Shown: piece after piece, positions 33,479 to 42,564 of the stretch
Layout of the letters: every line of letters begins with the position of its first letter
Position numbering within the stretch: the stretch's first letter is position 1
Assembly: GCA_963521065.1 (NCBI GenBank)
Contig: CAUQTI010000017.1
Location: 3,726-67,725, forward strand
Length of the DNA stretch: 64,000 nt
Direction of reading: 5' to 3'
DNA from: IOR16 sp963521065
Lineage (GTDB): Bacteria > Bacillota > Clostridia > Peptostreptococcales > Anaerovoracaceae
Program-made: the position numbers and the translations under genes
The notes under the pieces: generated by a model
What the model was told of the DNA's origin: nothing
The model's input: only the letters and a program-made list of their open reading frames with translations
Database searches by the model: none

Positions 33479-34264
33479 TTAAACATTTATTCTTAGCTGA
33501 AAAGGCACAATAACGCCTGCAACCTGTGCAGCAACCATTATATTTACTGCCGTTTCAGCAAGGCCATCATATGGATCTCCTGGTTTAAAATCATACCTGT
33601 CAGAAATTTTTACCGTTGACCCTACTTTAGACCATTTAAATCCGTGAATAGCATAATACAAGTCATTTCCATCTACTGTTCCATCTGGATTGAATTCATC
33701 TTTTCCTGAAGTTGCCGAACCTCTTTTAATCGCTATAACTACTGGCGACTTTTTAGCTTTTGGCCCATAGCTTGGTGACCATTCTCGATCTAACTTGGTA
33801 TTATTCCTTGCAAAAGTTAGACATTGAGCAGACAATCTATAGTCGTTCATGACAAAAAAGGAGACAATTGCAGATATCGCTGGATCATAGATAGGTTTTG
33901 ATGCTCTTGCACAAATCCCAGTTTTATATCCCTTATATGCTTCTATTAATTCATATGTAGTATCTATCATTTCTTGCAATTCAAGTCTTTCTTGTTCGTC
34001 AGTAGTGCCTTCTAAGTCCTCTTGATACCACGATATTTGCTTCATTAACTCCTTTTCTATGCTTGTTCCATCTTCTGTCAATTCTTTCTCACAAAATAAA
34101 ATTGTTTCATTAATCTGCTCCACTATCTCACTTTCACTCATTTTATTGACAGAGTTTTGTTTTTCAGAGTACAGTTCGTTTGAACTGGCAAAAGCTGTGG
34201 ATGTCGTTGACAGCAATACTGTAATTAATAAGAAGCTAATCACTATTCTAAATTTAGTTTTCAT
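33479..34264 (-). CDS. Secreted protein of unknown function
   Basis: This 261-residue protein has a clear signal peptide (MKTKFRIVISFLLITVLLST, cleavage probably after AFA at about residue 27). A glutamate-rich helical region follows (about 30-115). The C-terminal domain of about 140 residues ends KISDRYDFKPGDPYDG and VNIMVAAQVAGVIVPFQLRI. Two cysteines are in the mature part (about 58 and 117), plus one near 145. I do not recognise a named family. It lies 43 nt behind a small membrane-anchored protein gene on the same strand, so the two are probably co-expressed. An interbacterial or host-directed effector is possible but unsupported. Confidence 0.8.
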   Translation of the reverse strand: MKTKFRIVISFLLITVLLSTTSTAFASSNELYSEKQNSVNKMSESEIVEQINETILFCEKELTEDGTSIEKELMKQISWYQEDLEGTTDEQERLELQEMIDTTYELIEAYKGYKTGICARASKPIYDPAISAIVSFFVMNDYRLSAQCLTFARNNTKLDREWSPSYGPKAKKSPVVIAIKRGSATSGKDEFNPDGTVDGNDLYYAIHGFKWSKVGSTVKISDRYDFKPGDPYDGLAETAVNIMVAAQVAGVIVPFQLRINV

Positions 34265-34307
34265 TTGTTTTCTCTCCTTTATTGTCTTCTATTTAAATCA
34301 AATTGAA

Positions 34308-34760
34308 TCAAAAAAATTCTTCTATAAAATAATAACGTTGAGCGTCCGGAAAATAAAGTATAACCAGAGTATCTGTATCATACTGCGAACACTGCCGCCA
34401 AAGATAGGAATTTTCAAAAGAAAGTTTTTTCTTTGCGGGAATTTTCAAATTCCCCTTTTTTAAAGAATCAATGATAAATTTTTCTGATCTTATATTCCTT
34501 CCAGTTGAAAAAGTTTCTATAAATGATGGCTCTGGTTTTCTTGTTTCAAAAATTGTACAGCGAACTCCGTCTCCGTGAAAACCCGAAGATGATGTAGTTC
34601 GGTACACTTTGCGAAGAGATGAGGGCACATAAATACCCCAGTTGAGTTTCATAGACTTTTTCACAAAATACTCACTCGCTAAATTTCTGCCGGCCAAGAT
34701 AATGATAAATATAACAATAATTATTATTATCCGAATTAACCAGACGCGTTTCTTCACCAT
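34308..34760 (-). CDS. Small membrane-anchored protein of unknown function
   Basis: This 150-residue protein has a basic N-terminus (MVKKRVWLIR), one strongly hydrophobic segment (about 10-30) and an extracytoplasmic domain of about 115 residues containing KLNWGIYVPSSLRKVYRT. ATG 34760 is chosen because GGGGGTGA lies seven bases upstream; a longer frame to 34796 has no ribosome site. The fold is not recognised. It is directly upstream of the secreted-protein gene and may be its partner, anchor or immunity factor (inference). Confidence 0.75.
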   Translation of the reverse strand: MVKKRVWLIRIIIIIVIFIIILAGRNLASEYFVKKSMKLNWGIYVPSSLRKVYRTTSSSGFHGDGVRCTIFETRKPEPSFIETFSTGRNIRSEKFIIDSLKKGNLKIPAKKKLSFENSYLWRQCSQYDTDTLVILYFPDAQRYYFIEEFF

Positions 34761-34974
34761 TTGCTCACCCCCTCTCATTACGCAAACTAAGGACATATAC
34801 TATTGTATATTGCCTTTATTATGCCACACAATCATAAACTCACCTCTCTGTCACCTATCAAATATTTAATATTGCTAATCATTTATAATATATATAACTC
34901 TTAATTATATATTTGTCAATATTAAATTTTCGGCTTTGCGACAACTCTTTAATCTCCAGGGTCACTATTACTTA

Positions 34975-35099
34975 GTACTATTTATAAAGATCATCTGTGC
35001 AAAATTGCAAGTGCATGTTTCCTATGATAAACTTGATGTAAAATAAGTGTTATTATATTAAATTAAAGACCATTTATAATCAAACAGGGGGGCATTTGG
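34975..35099 (+). repeat. 125-bp direct repeat, copy 2, promoter of the AAA ATPase gene
   Basis: This is the second copy of the repeat at 32592. It contains a possible promoter TTGATG (35033-35038) and TATTAA (35056-35061) with 17-bp spacing. It ends with AGGGGGG (35086-35092), the ribosome site of the ATPase gene. The rest of the gap between 34761 and this copy is AT-rich and holds nothing else recognisable. Confidence 0.88.
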
Positions 35100-35824
35100 T
35101 GGAAAGAAAATATATCAGCAGCATTTTTTTAAATCAAGAAGTTGACAGAAGATCCTATCTTTACAATCTTCCAATTGTTCAACATCTTATGCAGAATGCA
35201 GAGATTCCTTTTACAAATGATATTACTTTTTTCGTGGGTGAAAATGGAAGCGGGAAATCAACCCTGCTCGAAGCCATTGCCGTTGCTTACGGTTTTAACG
35301 CAGAGGGCGGAACGAAAAATTTCAATTTTTCCACGAGTAATACACACTCTCCTCTGCACCAATACTTGACGCTTTCAAAGTCGGCATACCCAAAGGATGG
35401 CTTTTTTCTCCGCGCTGAAAGCTTCTACAACTTTGCAACAAATGTAGATGAGCTCGCCCTTGCCGGAAATTACGGAGGCGCTTCCCTTCATGCACAATCA
35501 CACGGCGAGAGCTTTCTCTCCTTAGTTCAAAGCCGTTTTGAAGGAAACGGTCTTTACATCCTTGACGAGCCGGAGGCTGCACTTTCACCTTCAAGGCTTT
35601 TAACACTCATGGCTGAAATGCATCTGCTTGTCAAAAAAAATTCACAATTTATTATAGCAACACATTCGCCAATTTTGATGGCATTTCCGCATGCGCAAAT
35701 CTATCAACTCACAGACTCCGGGATAGAAAAAGTCGCTTACCAGCAAACAGAGCATTATCAACTCACGAAGATGTTTTTAGAGGATCCCAGTCAAATTCTA
35801 AGATATTTATTGGGAGAGGACTAG
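35099..35824 (+). CDS. AAA family ATPase (SMC/ABC-like, YhaN/OLD-type)
   Basis: This 241-residue stand-alone ABC-type ATPase has Walker A GENGSGKSTLLEAIAVAYGF (about residue 48), a signature-like SHGESFLSLVQSRF, Walker B GLYILDEPEAALSP, and the H-loop IIATHSPILMAFP. It lacks a long coiled coil and membrane segments. Small proteins of this type act in various repair, defence or translation roles, and the target here is unknown. GTG 35099 gives a six-base distance from AGGGGGG, better than TTG 35096. The promoter region exists in duplicate 2.4 kb upstream. Confidence 0.88.
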   Translation: MERKYISSIFLNQEVDRRSYLYNLPIVQHLMQNAEIPFTNDITFFVGENGSGKSTLLEAIAVAYGFNAEGGTKNFNFSTSNTHSPLHQYLTLSKSAYPKDGFFLRAESFYNFATNVDELALAGNYGGASLHAQSHGESFLSLVQSRFEGNGLYILDEPEAALSPSRLLTLMAEMHLLVKKNSQFIIATHSPILMAFPHAQIYQLTDSGIEKVAYQQTEHYQLTKMFLEDPSQILRYLLGED

Positions 35825-35947
35825 AAAAGAGGATTGGAAAAGCTCAAAGGGTTCGGGTACATCAGGGAAAAACTTTCTCAATTATTTTGGAATTTGCGTA
35901 TGAATTTGCTATACTGAAACAAGAATAAAATCTCAGGAGGATTCGTT

Positions 35948-37093
35948 ATGGAAACAGCAAAAGTATATTACACGGGCTTTCGCACCGAGGTCGGTGTCAG
36001 TCTGCTCGAAAAATTAAGAAAGCTCGTAAAGGAAGCCGGCATTGACCGCATTGATTTTAAGAACAAATATGCCGCTATCAAGATACATTTCGGTGAGCCT
36101 GGAAACCTTGCCTATCTCCGTCCCAATTTTTCGAAAGTCCTTGTCGATATTGTAAAAGAGAATGGCGGAAAACCTTTTCTTACCGATGCAAATACGCTCT
36201 ATGTCGGCGGGAGAAAAAATGCGTTAGACCATCTGGAATCAGCATATGAAAACGGTTACAATCCCTTCACAACAGGCTGCCACATTCTGATTGCTGACGG
36301 TTTAAAGGGAACCGACGAGACCCTGATTCCGATTGACGGGGAATATGTCAAGGAAGCAAAGATTGGACGTGCACTTACGGACGCAGACGTTATTATTTCT
36401 ATGAACCACTTTAAATGCCACGAATCCACTGGAATGGGCGGCGCTTTAAAAAACCTCGGAATGGGGGGCGGCTCCAGAGCCGGAAAAATGGAAATGCACA
36501 ACAGCGGGAAACCCGTAGTGAGCCAAAAACGTTGTATCAGCTGCGGTGCATGCCGAAAAAATTGTGCGCATGATGCAATCTCCTTTATTGATAAGAAAGC
36601 AACCATTCACATTGAAAAATGCGTCGGCTGCGGAAGGTGTATCGGAGTCTGTCCCGTCGATGCCATTCGCCCGCTGTGGGATGAGGCAGAAGAGGTCCTG
36701 AATAAAAAAATAGCAGAATATGCGCATGCCGTTATAAAGGACAAACCCCATTTTCACGTCACCTTTTTAATGGATGTCTCTCCGAACTGTGATTGCCACG
36801 GCGAAAATGATTTGCCTGTAATCCCTGATGTCGGTATTTTCGCTTCTTTCGACCCGGTAGCCTTAGATCTATGTTGTGCCGATATGGCAAATAACCAACC
36901 AGTCAACGCAGGCAGTATGCTGGAAGATGCATTACTGAAGCATCGCAAAGAGAATGACTGTGACTGCACCGGTCTATGCCACTGCGACTACTTTGGTCTT
37001 TTGCACCCCGCTACAGATTGGAAAGCCGGTATTGACCACGCTGTCAAAATGGGATACGGCACAGACCAATACGAATTGATTTCCGTAGAGTAA
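35948..37093 (+). CDS. DUF362 domain protein with 2[4Fe-4S] ferredoxin insert
   Basis: This 381-residue protein has an N-terminal DUF362 domain (AAIKIHFGEPGNLAYLRPNF; SMNHFKCHESTGMGGALKNL). Two ferredoxin motifs follow near residues 198-240 (CISCGACRKNCA and CVGCGRCIGVCP). The C-terminal DUF362 part carries extra cysteines (DCDCTGLCHCDYF). It is common in anaerobic Clostridia, with a presumed redox role of unknown partner. AGGAGG precedes the ATG. It is a single gene closed by a bidirectional terminator. Confidence 0.9.
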   Translation: METAKVYYTGFRTEVGVSLLEKLRKLVKEAGIDRIDFKNKYAAIKIHFGEPGNLAYLRPNFSKVLVDIVKENGGKPFLTDANTLYVGGRKNALDHLESAYENGYNPFTTGCHILIADGLKGTDETLIPIDGEYVKEAKIGRALTDADVIISMNHFKCHESTGMGGALKNLGMGGGSRAGKMEMHNSGKPVVSQKRCISCGACRKNCAHDAISFIDKKATIHIEKCVGCGRCIGVCPVDAIRPLWDEAEEVLNKKIAEYAHAVIKDKPHFHVTFLMDVSPNCDCHGENDLPVIPDVGIFASFDPVALDLCCADMANNQPVNAGSMLEDALLKHRKENDCDCTGLCHCDYFGLLHPATDWKAGIDHAVKMGYGTDQYELISVE

Positions 37094-37127
37094 AAATACA
37101 TTCTTTCAACATAATTTTTCAAAAACG

Positions 37128-37157
37128 AAAAAACCCCGGTTTTAAACCGGAGTTTTT
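37128..37157. terminator. Bidirectional intrinsic terminator
   Basis: An A-tract, the stem CCGGTTT/AAACCGG and a T-tract (37128-37157) sit between the convergent DUF362 and nhaC genes. T-runs on both strands make it usable in both directions. Confidence 0.9.
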
Positions 37158-37215
37158 TCGCTTATCTTACCTCATTATTTTATCTCCAGTCGGAAAACCG
37201 GCTGAATCTCATATT

Positions 37216-38661
37216 TTATGCCAGCGCATTGGCTGCAAGTTCAATATCCAACTTACGCTGCTCCAAAATCTCCTGATATTCTTCTTCTGTCATTTTTTCC
37301 ATCGTGATTCCCGTAAATCCATAGAAAATGGATACCAAAGGATTTATGAGGTTTAGGAAACAGTAAGGAATATATTCCACGGTAGGCACACCTAAGGACG
37401 AGCTCATAGCCGCACCGCAGGTATTCCATGGAATCAGGCAAGAAGTAATTGTTCCTGCATCCTCAAGGCATCTTGACAGGTTCTTTGGCTTCAATTTGCG
37501 ATCTTCAAATGCCGTCTTGAACATTCTGCCCGGAAGCACGATTGCCAAATATTGATCGGAAGCTGCCGCATTTACCGCAATGCAGCTAATAATTACCATC
37601 GTGACAAGCAGTCCGGTATTTTTCGCAACCTTTAACATTACATCACAGATGCTGCCGAGCATATTGGTTGAATCCAAGACACCGCCGAAGCACATTGCAC
37701 ACAAGATAATCCCGACGGTACCGTACATAGAAGTCATTCCGCCTCTGGTGAGAAGGGTGTCAACAAATTCAATACCGGTCTCACTGACATATCCGCTGTA
37801 AGCTACCACAGTTGCAACCTCACCGAAGCTCCCTCCCTGGAAAGCTGCAGCACAGATAACGCCTAAAATGGCACCGCCGAAAAGGCCCGGAAGAGCAGGC
37901 ACCTTGAAGACAACCATCGCAATAATAAGGCACGGCGGGATTAGAAGGAGTGGTGAAATATAAAAGTTTTCTTTCAATCCCTGCATTAGAATATCCACAC
38001 TATTCATGTCTACGTTAGACGCATTGCTGATTCTCATTCCAAGAATCGCAAATAAAATAAGTGCAATGATATAAGATGGTGTTACCGTATATACCATATG
38101 CTTGATATGATCAAATAAATTGCTCCCTGCCATTGCAGGAGCCAAATTTGTCGTGTCAGAGAGCGGTGACATCTTATCCCCGAAATACGCTCCGGAAATA
38201 ATCGAGCCTGCGACAATTGGAAGCGGAAGTCCCAATCCAGCTCCAATTCCAATCAATGCAATTCCGGCAGTTCCCGCAGTGGTCCATGAGGAACCGGTTG
38301 CAAGGGATACAATGGAGCAGAGCAGCATACTTGCTACTAAGAAAATAGAAGGTTTTATAATCATTAGTCCGTAATAAATCATTGCCGGTACGATACCCCC
38401 TGCAATCCATGTTGCAATTACCATACCGATAACCAATAAAATTAAAATTGCCTGCATTGCACGAGAAATTCCGTTAATCATCGCCTTTTCAAGAAAAGAC
38501 CATTTGAATCCATTTTTAATAGCCACCAGCGACGCGATTGCTGCCGTAGTAGCAATTGGAATATGTACGCTCCCGCCTACAATGACCAATGTGTAAATCA
38601 ATAGTGCAATTAAGATACAAAGGATCATAACAATCTGCCACATAGGAATCTTTTTTCCCAT
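37216..38661 (-). CDS. nhaC: NhaC family Na+/H+ antiporter
   Basis: This 481-residue protein has about 11-12 membrane segments and the NhaC family blocks ATGSSWTTAGTAGIALIGIG and SGAYFGDKMSPLSDTTNLAP, the latter the likely ion-binding region. It exchanges Na+ for H+ and can serve pH and salt homeostasis. ATG 38661 is chosen because GGGAGG lies nine bases upstream; an ATG at 38670 touches the ribosome site. The preceding two-component system on the same strand ends with a terminator just before this gene, so it has its own promoter. Confidence 0.94.
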   Translation of the reverse strand: MGKKIPMWQIVMILCILIALLIYTLVIVGGSVHIPIATTAAIASLVAIKNGFKWSFLEKAMINGISRAMQAILILLVIGMVIATWIAGGIVPAMIYYGLMIIKPSIFLVASMLLCSIVSLATGSSWTTAGTAGIALIGIGAGLGLPLPIVAGSIISGAYFGDKMSPLSDTTNLAPAMAGSNLFDHIKHMVYTVTPSYIIALILFAILGMRISNASNVDMNSVDILMQGLKENFYISPLLLIPPCLIIAMVVFKVPALPGLFGGAILGVICAAAFQGGSFGEVATVVAYSGYVSETGIEFVDTLLTRGGMTSMYGTVGIILCAMCFGGVLDSTNMLGSICDVMLKVAKNTGLLVTMVIISCIAVNAAASDQYLAIVLPGRMFKTAFEDRKLKPKNLSRCLEDAGTITSCLIPWNTCGAAMSSSLGVPTVEYIPYCFLNLINPLVSIFYGFTGITMEKMTEEEYQEILEQRKLDIELAANALA

Positions 38662-38700
38662 AAGTTTCATCCTCCCTAAAAAATAAAATAAAAATAAGTA

Positions 38701-38726
38701 AAATATGAAGTAAAAATATGAAGTAA
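38701..38726. repeat. 13-bp tandem direct repeat upstream of nhaC
   Basis: AAATATGAAGTAA occurs twice in immediate tandem (38701-38713 and 38714-38726) between the kinase terminator and the nhaC start. It could be a regulator site for the adjacent OmpR-type protein or a simple low-complexity repeat. Confidence 0.5.
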
Positions 38727-38761
38727 AAATAAGCCACAAGGTTTTTAACACCTCATGGCTT
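38727..38761 (-). terminator. Terminator of the two-component operon
   Basis: On the minus strand an AAGCCATGAGGT/ACCTTGTGGCTT stem with two mismatches (38761-38731) is followed by ATTTTT. It lies 50 bp after the histidine kinase stop. Confidence 0.75.
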
Positions 38762-38811
38762 AAATATAGCGGGAAGAACTTAATATAAACTTAAAAAAAT
38801 CTGAATATTTC

Positions 38812-40155
38812 TTATTTTATAAAAACTGGAAGAGAAATGATTACTTCAAAGTAATAACCATCATGCCGTACCTGCATAATCCCTCTGTGCTGACTTACGA
38901 TCTTCTTGCTGCTGTAAAGCCCAATTCCGGTGCTTTCTACATACCGTTCAGGAGATCTGATATTCCGTTCCATAATTTCAAGCCGCTCTCCCTTTATCTG
39001 CGCAGTCAGCAGTACAGGAAGACTTGCATCTGCATATTTCAATATATTAGAGGTAATGTTGTCAAAGACGCGACGAAATTGAATGACATCTGCACTTATT
39101 TCAAAGCCTTCTTTAAAATGATAATCGAAATCTGGCCGAAACCCATTTTCTCTTAAAGTAAAGTACATTTCTGAAATGATTTGAGAAATAAGTTCATTGC
39201 CGTTTAAAAGCTCCCAGTGAAGCACTTCTTTTTCCTGCTGCTTTTGCACAGACCGTTCAAAAAGTTCCTCTGCCATTCCTTTTATTTGATATGCACGAGT
39301 ACGCGCATTTTCAATATAGCGGTTCATCACCTCTTGATCCTCATAACGGCGATCCTTTAAAAAGTCAAGATAGCAAATAACAGAAGTGAGCGGTGTACGA
39401 ATATCGTGGGAAATTGCAGCTATCACTTCTTGGTTTTTTATATTCAACTCCTGCTCCAGCTTTCTCTGCTTCTGCAAAGAGGCACTCATTGCATTGATAT
39501 AGCTTGCCAAACTAGTCAGCTCGTCATTCCCTTTCAGCTCAATTCGACAGTCTGATTCGTTTCTGCTCATCCGTTCAAGCCCCTGATGAATTTTATCAAT
39601 ATACCCAAACCGTCTTCGACACAGAGATAAGAAGCAAATCAAAAATGTGATAAGAAATACGGTAAAGCTCGCAAATGAGATTTCCAGCTCATGCTGATAA
39701 AAATAATCTCCGCTGATAATGAGAGTTGCATCGCCATCTTTAAAATGAATGGGATATCCGAAGGAGGGACGTACAGTCTCATCCCACCCAAAATTGTCCT
39801 CCAGCATTCCGGCTTTTCGGTTCTTCCAGTTTGCATAATGAAGAAAAGAGTCAAAATATACGACATCTCCTCTGTAAATCTTAATTGCAACATACCAATT
39901 AATTTGATTCCACCGTGCAAGCGTTTCAGTGTCTGTTGCTTCCAATTCATGCATCTCTACAAATCGCTCCAGTGTACGTGCATACCTTCTGGAATCCTGC
40001 TGGATTACTTCCGGAGTGCTGCTGTGTTTTTCAAGGTATCGCCCCAAGTAAAAAACTGTCGTCCCATAAAAAATAAGTGCAATACCCGCAGAAATAATAA
40101 TGTATAGCAAAACCTGTGAATAAAGGCTTTCTTTGCGCAGATTGCTAATCGACAT
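38812..40155 (-). CDS. Two-component sensor histidine kinase
   Basis: This 447-residue kinase has membrane segment 1 at about 12-35, an extracytoplasmic sensor of about 125 residues, membrane segment 2 at about 162-182, and a HAMP-like linker. The DHp helix has the phospho-His in AAISHDIRTPLTSV. The ATPase domain has VFDNITSNILKYA and STGIGLYSSKKI. The start overlaps the response-regulator stop by 11 nt. The stimulus is unknown; the neighbour nhaC suggests an ionic or pH signal, which is inference. Confidence 0.93.
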   Translation of the reverse strand: MSISNLRKESLYSQVLLYIIISAGIALIFYGTTVFYLGRYLEKHSSTPEVIQQDSRRYARTLERFVEMHELEATDTETLARWNQINWYVAIKIYRGDVVYFDSFLHYANWKNRKAGMLEDNFGWDETVRPSFGYPIHFKDGDATLIISGDYFYQHELEISFASFTVFLITFLICFLSLCRRRFGYIDKIHQGLERMSRNESDCRIELKGNDELTSLASYINAMSASLQKQRKLEQELNIKNQEVIAAISHDIRTPLTSVICYLDFLKDRRYEDQEVMNRYIENARTRAYQIKGMAEELFERSVQKQQEKEVLHWELLNGNELISQIISEMYFTLRENGFRPDFDYHFKEGFEISADVIQFRRVFDNITSNILKYADASLPVLLTAQIKGERLEIMERNIRSPERYVESTGIGLYSSKKIVSQHRGIMQVRHDGYYFEVIISLPVFIK

Positions 40156-40840
40156 AATAGCCCTTCCCCCAAGCAGTTTTAATAATTCTCGGTTCCTTGT
40201 AATCTATTTCAATCTTTTTTCTCAGCTTTAAAATATGTACCATAATGGTATTATTCGCAGAATAAAAGTAAGGCTCATTCCAGATGCTCTCATATAAATT
40301 TTGTGCGGTAAATATTTTCTTTCGATTTTTTGCCATCAGAATTAGAATCCGATATTCCAACGCAGTCAAAGCAATTTCCTTTCCCTCCAGAAAGACCTTC
40401 TGCTCATTTAAATCAATCTTCAGCAAGTCCAGACACAGGTTTTTCCCTTCTTCCTTATACTGTTTTCCTTGGTAAACATAATAGCGTCTCAAAAGTGACT
40501 TTACGCGTGCCAAGAACTCCGAATAGGAAAAGGGCTTTGATAAGTAATCATCACCACCTGCACTGAAGCCGATGGCTTTATCCGAATCGCTGTCTTTTGC
40601 AGTAAGAAAAAGCACCGGTGCAATTGTTTTCTCTCGAATCTCCTTGCAGACAATAAACCCCGACTTTAAGGGCATCATCACATCCAGCACAATCAAATCA
40701 ATGGTTTCATCCGCTAAAGCAACCGCCGCCTCACCATCCGTTGCAACAATTACCTCATAGCCCTCTGAATCAAGCAGAATTGTTAATATTTCTATGATTT
40801 CCGGACTGTCATCCGCAATCAAAATACGTTTTTTCTGCAT
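40145..40840 (-). CDS. OmpR/PhoB family response regulator
   Basis: This 231-residue regulator has a receiver domain (IADDSPEIIEIL; phospho-Asp in LIVLDVMMPLKSG; Lys in YLSKPFSY) and a C-terminal winged helix (ALEYRILILMAKNRKKIFTA; NTIMVHILKLRKKIE). ATG 40840 is preferred over the adjacent GTG at 40843 for its eight-base distance from GGAGGG. It is co-transcribed with the kinase gene. TTAAGAAA-type repeats in its promoter suggest autoregulation. Confidence 0.94.
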   Translation of the reverse strand: MQKKRILIADDSPEIIEILTILLDSEGYEVIVATDGEAAVALADETIDLIVLDVMMPLKSGFIVCKEIREKTIAPVLFLTAKDSDSDKAIGFSAGGDDYLSKPFSYSEFLARVKSLLRRYYVYQGKQYKEEGKNLCLDLLKIDLNEQKVFLEGKEIALTALEYRILILMAKNRKKIFTAQNLYESIWNEPYFYSANNTIMVHILKLRKKIEIDYKEPRIIKTAWGKGYYVD

Positions 40841-40923
40841 CACTAATTCCCTCCATCCCTTTGCTTTTCATTGCTCCGATTTAATAAATACATTGGGAAT
40901 ACACATCCTTTATTTTCCTATTT

Positions 40924-40980
40924 ATTATATCATTTTGTATTTAAGAAAGATTAGGAAATTTCTTAATCTTTTTTAAGAAA
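40924..40980 (-). promoter_or_regulatory. Response-regulator promoter with TTAAGAAA repeats
   Basis: A minus-strand -10 TATAAT lies at 40929-40924. The -35 region falls inside a 24-bp near-perfect palindrome (40947-40970, one mismatch). On the plus strand TTAAGAAA (40941), TTAGGAAA (40951) and TTAAGAAA (40973) recur, with the first two 10 bp apart. This resembles an OmpR-family tandem site replacing a poor -35. Confidence 0.6.
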
Positions 40981-41033
40981 GGCGTTGAACGAAAAAAAAT
41001 TACGTAAAAAATAGAAAAGAAAACTCCTCAAAT

Positions 41034-41076
41034 AAAAAAAGCAGATGTCCCACTTTTACAAAGTAGAATACCTGCT
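41034..41076 (-). terminator. Aspartate kinase terminator
   Basis: On the minus strand an AGCAGGT...ATCTGCT stem with an inner CTTT/AAAG helix (41076-41040) is followed by seven T residues (41040-41034). It lies 8 bp after the stop codon. Confidence 0.8.
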
Positions 41077-41083
41077 CCTCTTT

Positions 41084-42397
41084 CTATTTTACAAATGCAT
41101 TGTAAATTGCCCGAATTGCCGTCTCAAAATCTCTATTTTCCACGCCAACGATGATATTAATCTCACTGGAACCCTGATCAATCATTCGAATGTTCACCTT
41201 TGCTTCATAGAGTGCGGTAAAGAGCGTTGCCGAAACGCCCGGCCGGTTCGTCATCCCTGCACCCACCGTTGCAATCAATGCCATATCATTAAAGACGTCA
41301 ATTTTATCCGGCTGCACTTTTCTCTCAATTTCATCCAAAATTTCATCCAAAGCATGGTGCAGCTTCTTGTTTGATACGACAATGGAAATGGTGTCGATTC
41401 CGCTTGGCAAATGCTCCACCGGAACGTCATAATCCTCTAAGATACTTAATATGCGGCGAATGAATCCTCGCTCTGTCGCCATCATATTTTTTGTGATTGC
41501 GATAACAGAAAAATCTTTGCTCCCTGCAATTCCCGTTACAATACGGTCGTCACTTCTGTCCGGCTCCGACAAAATAATGGTTCCCGGATGCTGTGGGTCA
41601 TTCGTATTTCGGATATTGATTGGAATATTGGCTTCTCTTACCGGATAGACCGCATCTTCGTGAAGTACGCTGGCTCCCATATAAGACAGTTCTCTCAGCT
41701 CTTGGTACGAAACCGTCTTAATCGGCTCGGGATTTTTTACAATACGCGGATCTGCGACCAAAAACCCGGGTACATCTGTCCAATTTTCATATACATCGGC
41801 ATTTACCGCTTTTGCGACTAACGAACCGGTAATATCTGAGCCTCCCCTAGAAAAGGTTTTAATACTGCCATCCGGATACGATCCAAAAAATCCGGGAATG
41901 ACAGCCCGCTCATGCTCTTTCAGTGCTTTGGAAAGCGCTTCGTTTGTCTCTTCGTCTAAAAATTTCCCTTTTTTATCAAACTGCACCAGACCTGTGGAAT
42001 CGACAAAATCATACCCCAGATATGCTGCTGTCAAAATTGCACTTAAATATTCCCCGCGGCTGGCAATATAGTCCGCACTTGCACCATTTTCAAGGTTCTC
42101 TCTTATCTTTGCAAATTCCATCTCTAGCTCTACGTCTACACCCAGATTCATCTCCATTGCTCGAAAACGGTCACAAATCACCTGAAACACCTGATCGTAA
42201 GGAATATTATGCTCAATATGTGTCTTACACAAATACAGCAAGTCTGTTATTTTATTGTCCTCACTAAAACGTTTCCCTGGAGCGGATACTACCACATATC
42301 GCCTATCTTGGTCAGCCTCTATGATACTTCTGACTTTGGATAACTGAATGGCGTCTGCTACGGAGCTCCCTCCAAACTTTGCTACTTTTACTCCCAT
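41084..42397 (-). CDS. lysC: Aspartate kinase
   Basis: This 437-residue enzyme phosphorylates L-aspartate, the first step to lysine, threonine and methionine. It shows KVAKFGGSSVAD at the start, the kinase motif TFSRGGSDITGSLVAKAVNA, and two C-terminal ACT domains (IAITKNMMATERGFIRRILS; LIATVGAGMTNRPGVSATLF). ATG 42397 is chosen for AGAGGAAA upstream. No lysine riboswitch or T-box was seen before it; the gene follows the metK terminator closely. Confidence 0.95.
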   Translation of the reverse strand: MGVKVAKFGGSSVADAIQLSKVRSIIEADQDRRYVVVSAPGKRFSEDNKITDLLYLCKTHIEHNIPYDQVFQVICDRFRAMEMNLGVDVELEMEFAKIRENLENGASADYIASRGEYLSAILTAAYLGYDFVDSTGLVQFDKKGKFLDEETNEALSKALKEHERAVIPGFFGSYPDGSIKTFSRGGSDITGSLVAKAVNADVYENWTDVPGFLVADPRIVKNPEPIKTVSYQELRELSYMGASVLHEDAVYPVREANIPINIRNTNDPQHPGTIILSEPDRSDDRIVTGIAGSKDFSVIAITKNMMATERGFIRRILSILEDYDVPVEHLPSGIDTISIVVSNKKLHHALDEILDEIERKVQPDKIDVFNDMALIATVGAGMTNRPGVSATLFTALYEAKVNIRMIDQGSSEINIIVGVENRDFETAIRAIYNAFVK

Positions 42398-42509
42398 TCG
42401 ATTGTTTCCTCTCTTAAAATCCTTCTTTAAATTTTTATAAAACGGTTTGTTTTGCAGGTTCCCTTGCATTCACCAAATTTTATTAATATTTTTCCCATTT
42501 TACTGCAAA

Positions 42510-42541
42510 AAAGAAAAATGGTCAACTAAATGTGACCATTT
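42510..42541 (-). terminator. metK terminator
   Basis: A 9-bp perfect stem AAATGGTCA/TGACCATTT (42541-42516) is followed on the minus strand by TTTCTTTTTT. It lies 23 bp after the metK stop. Confidence 0.85.
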
Positions 42542-42564
42542 CCCTACTATTATATGCCTTTTGT

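Noticed and set aside
42398..42509. Lysine riboswitch or T-box before aspartate kinase
   Set aside because: The interval is too short and shows no conserved aptamer or T-box sequence.
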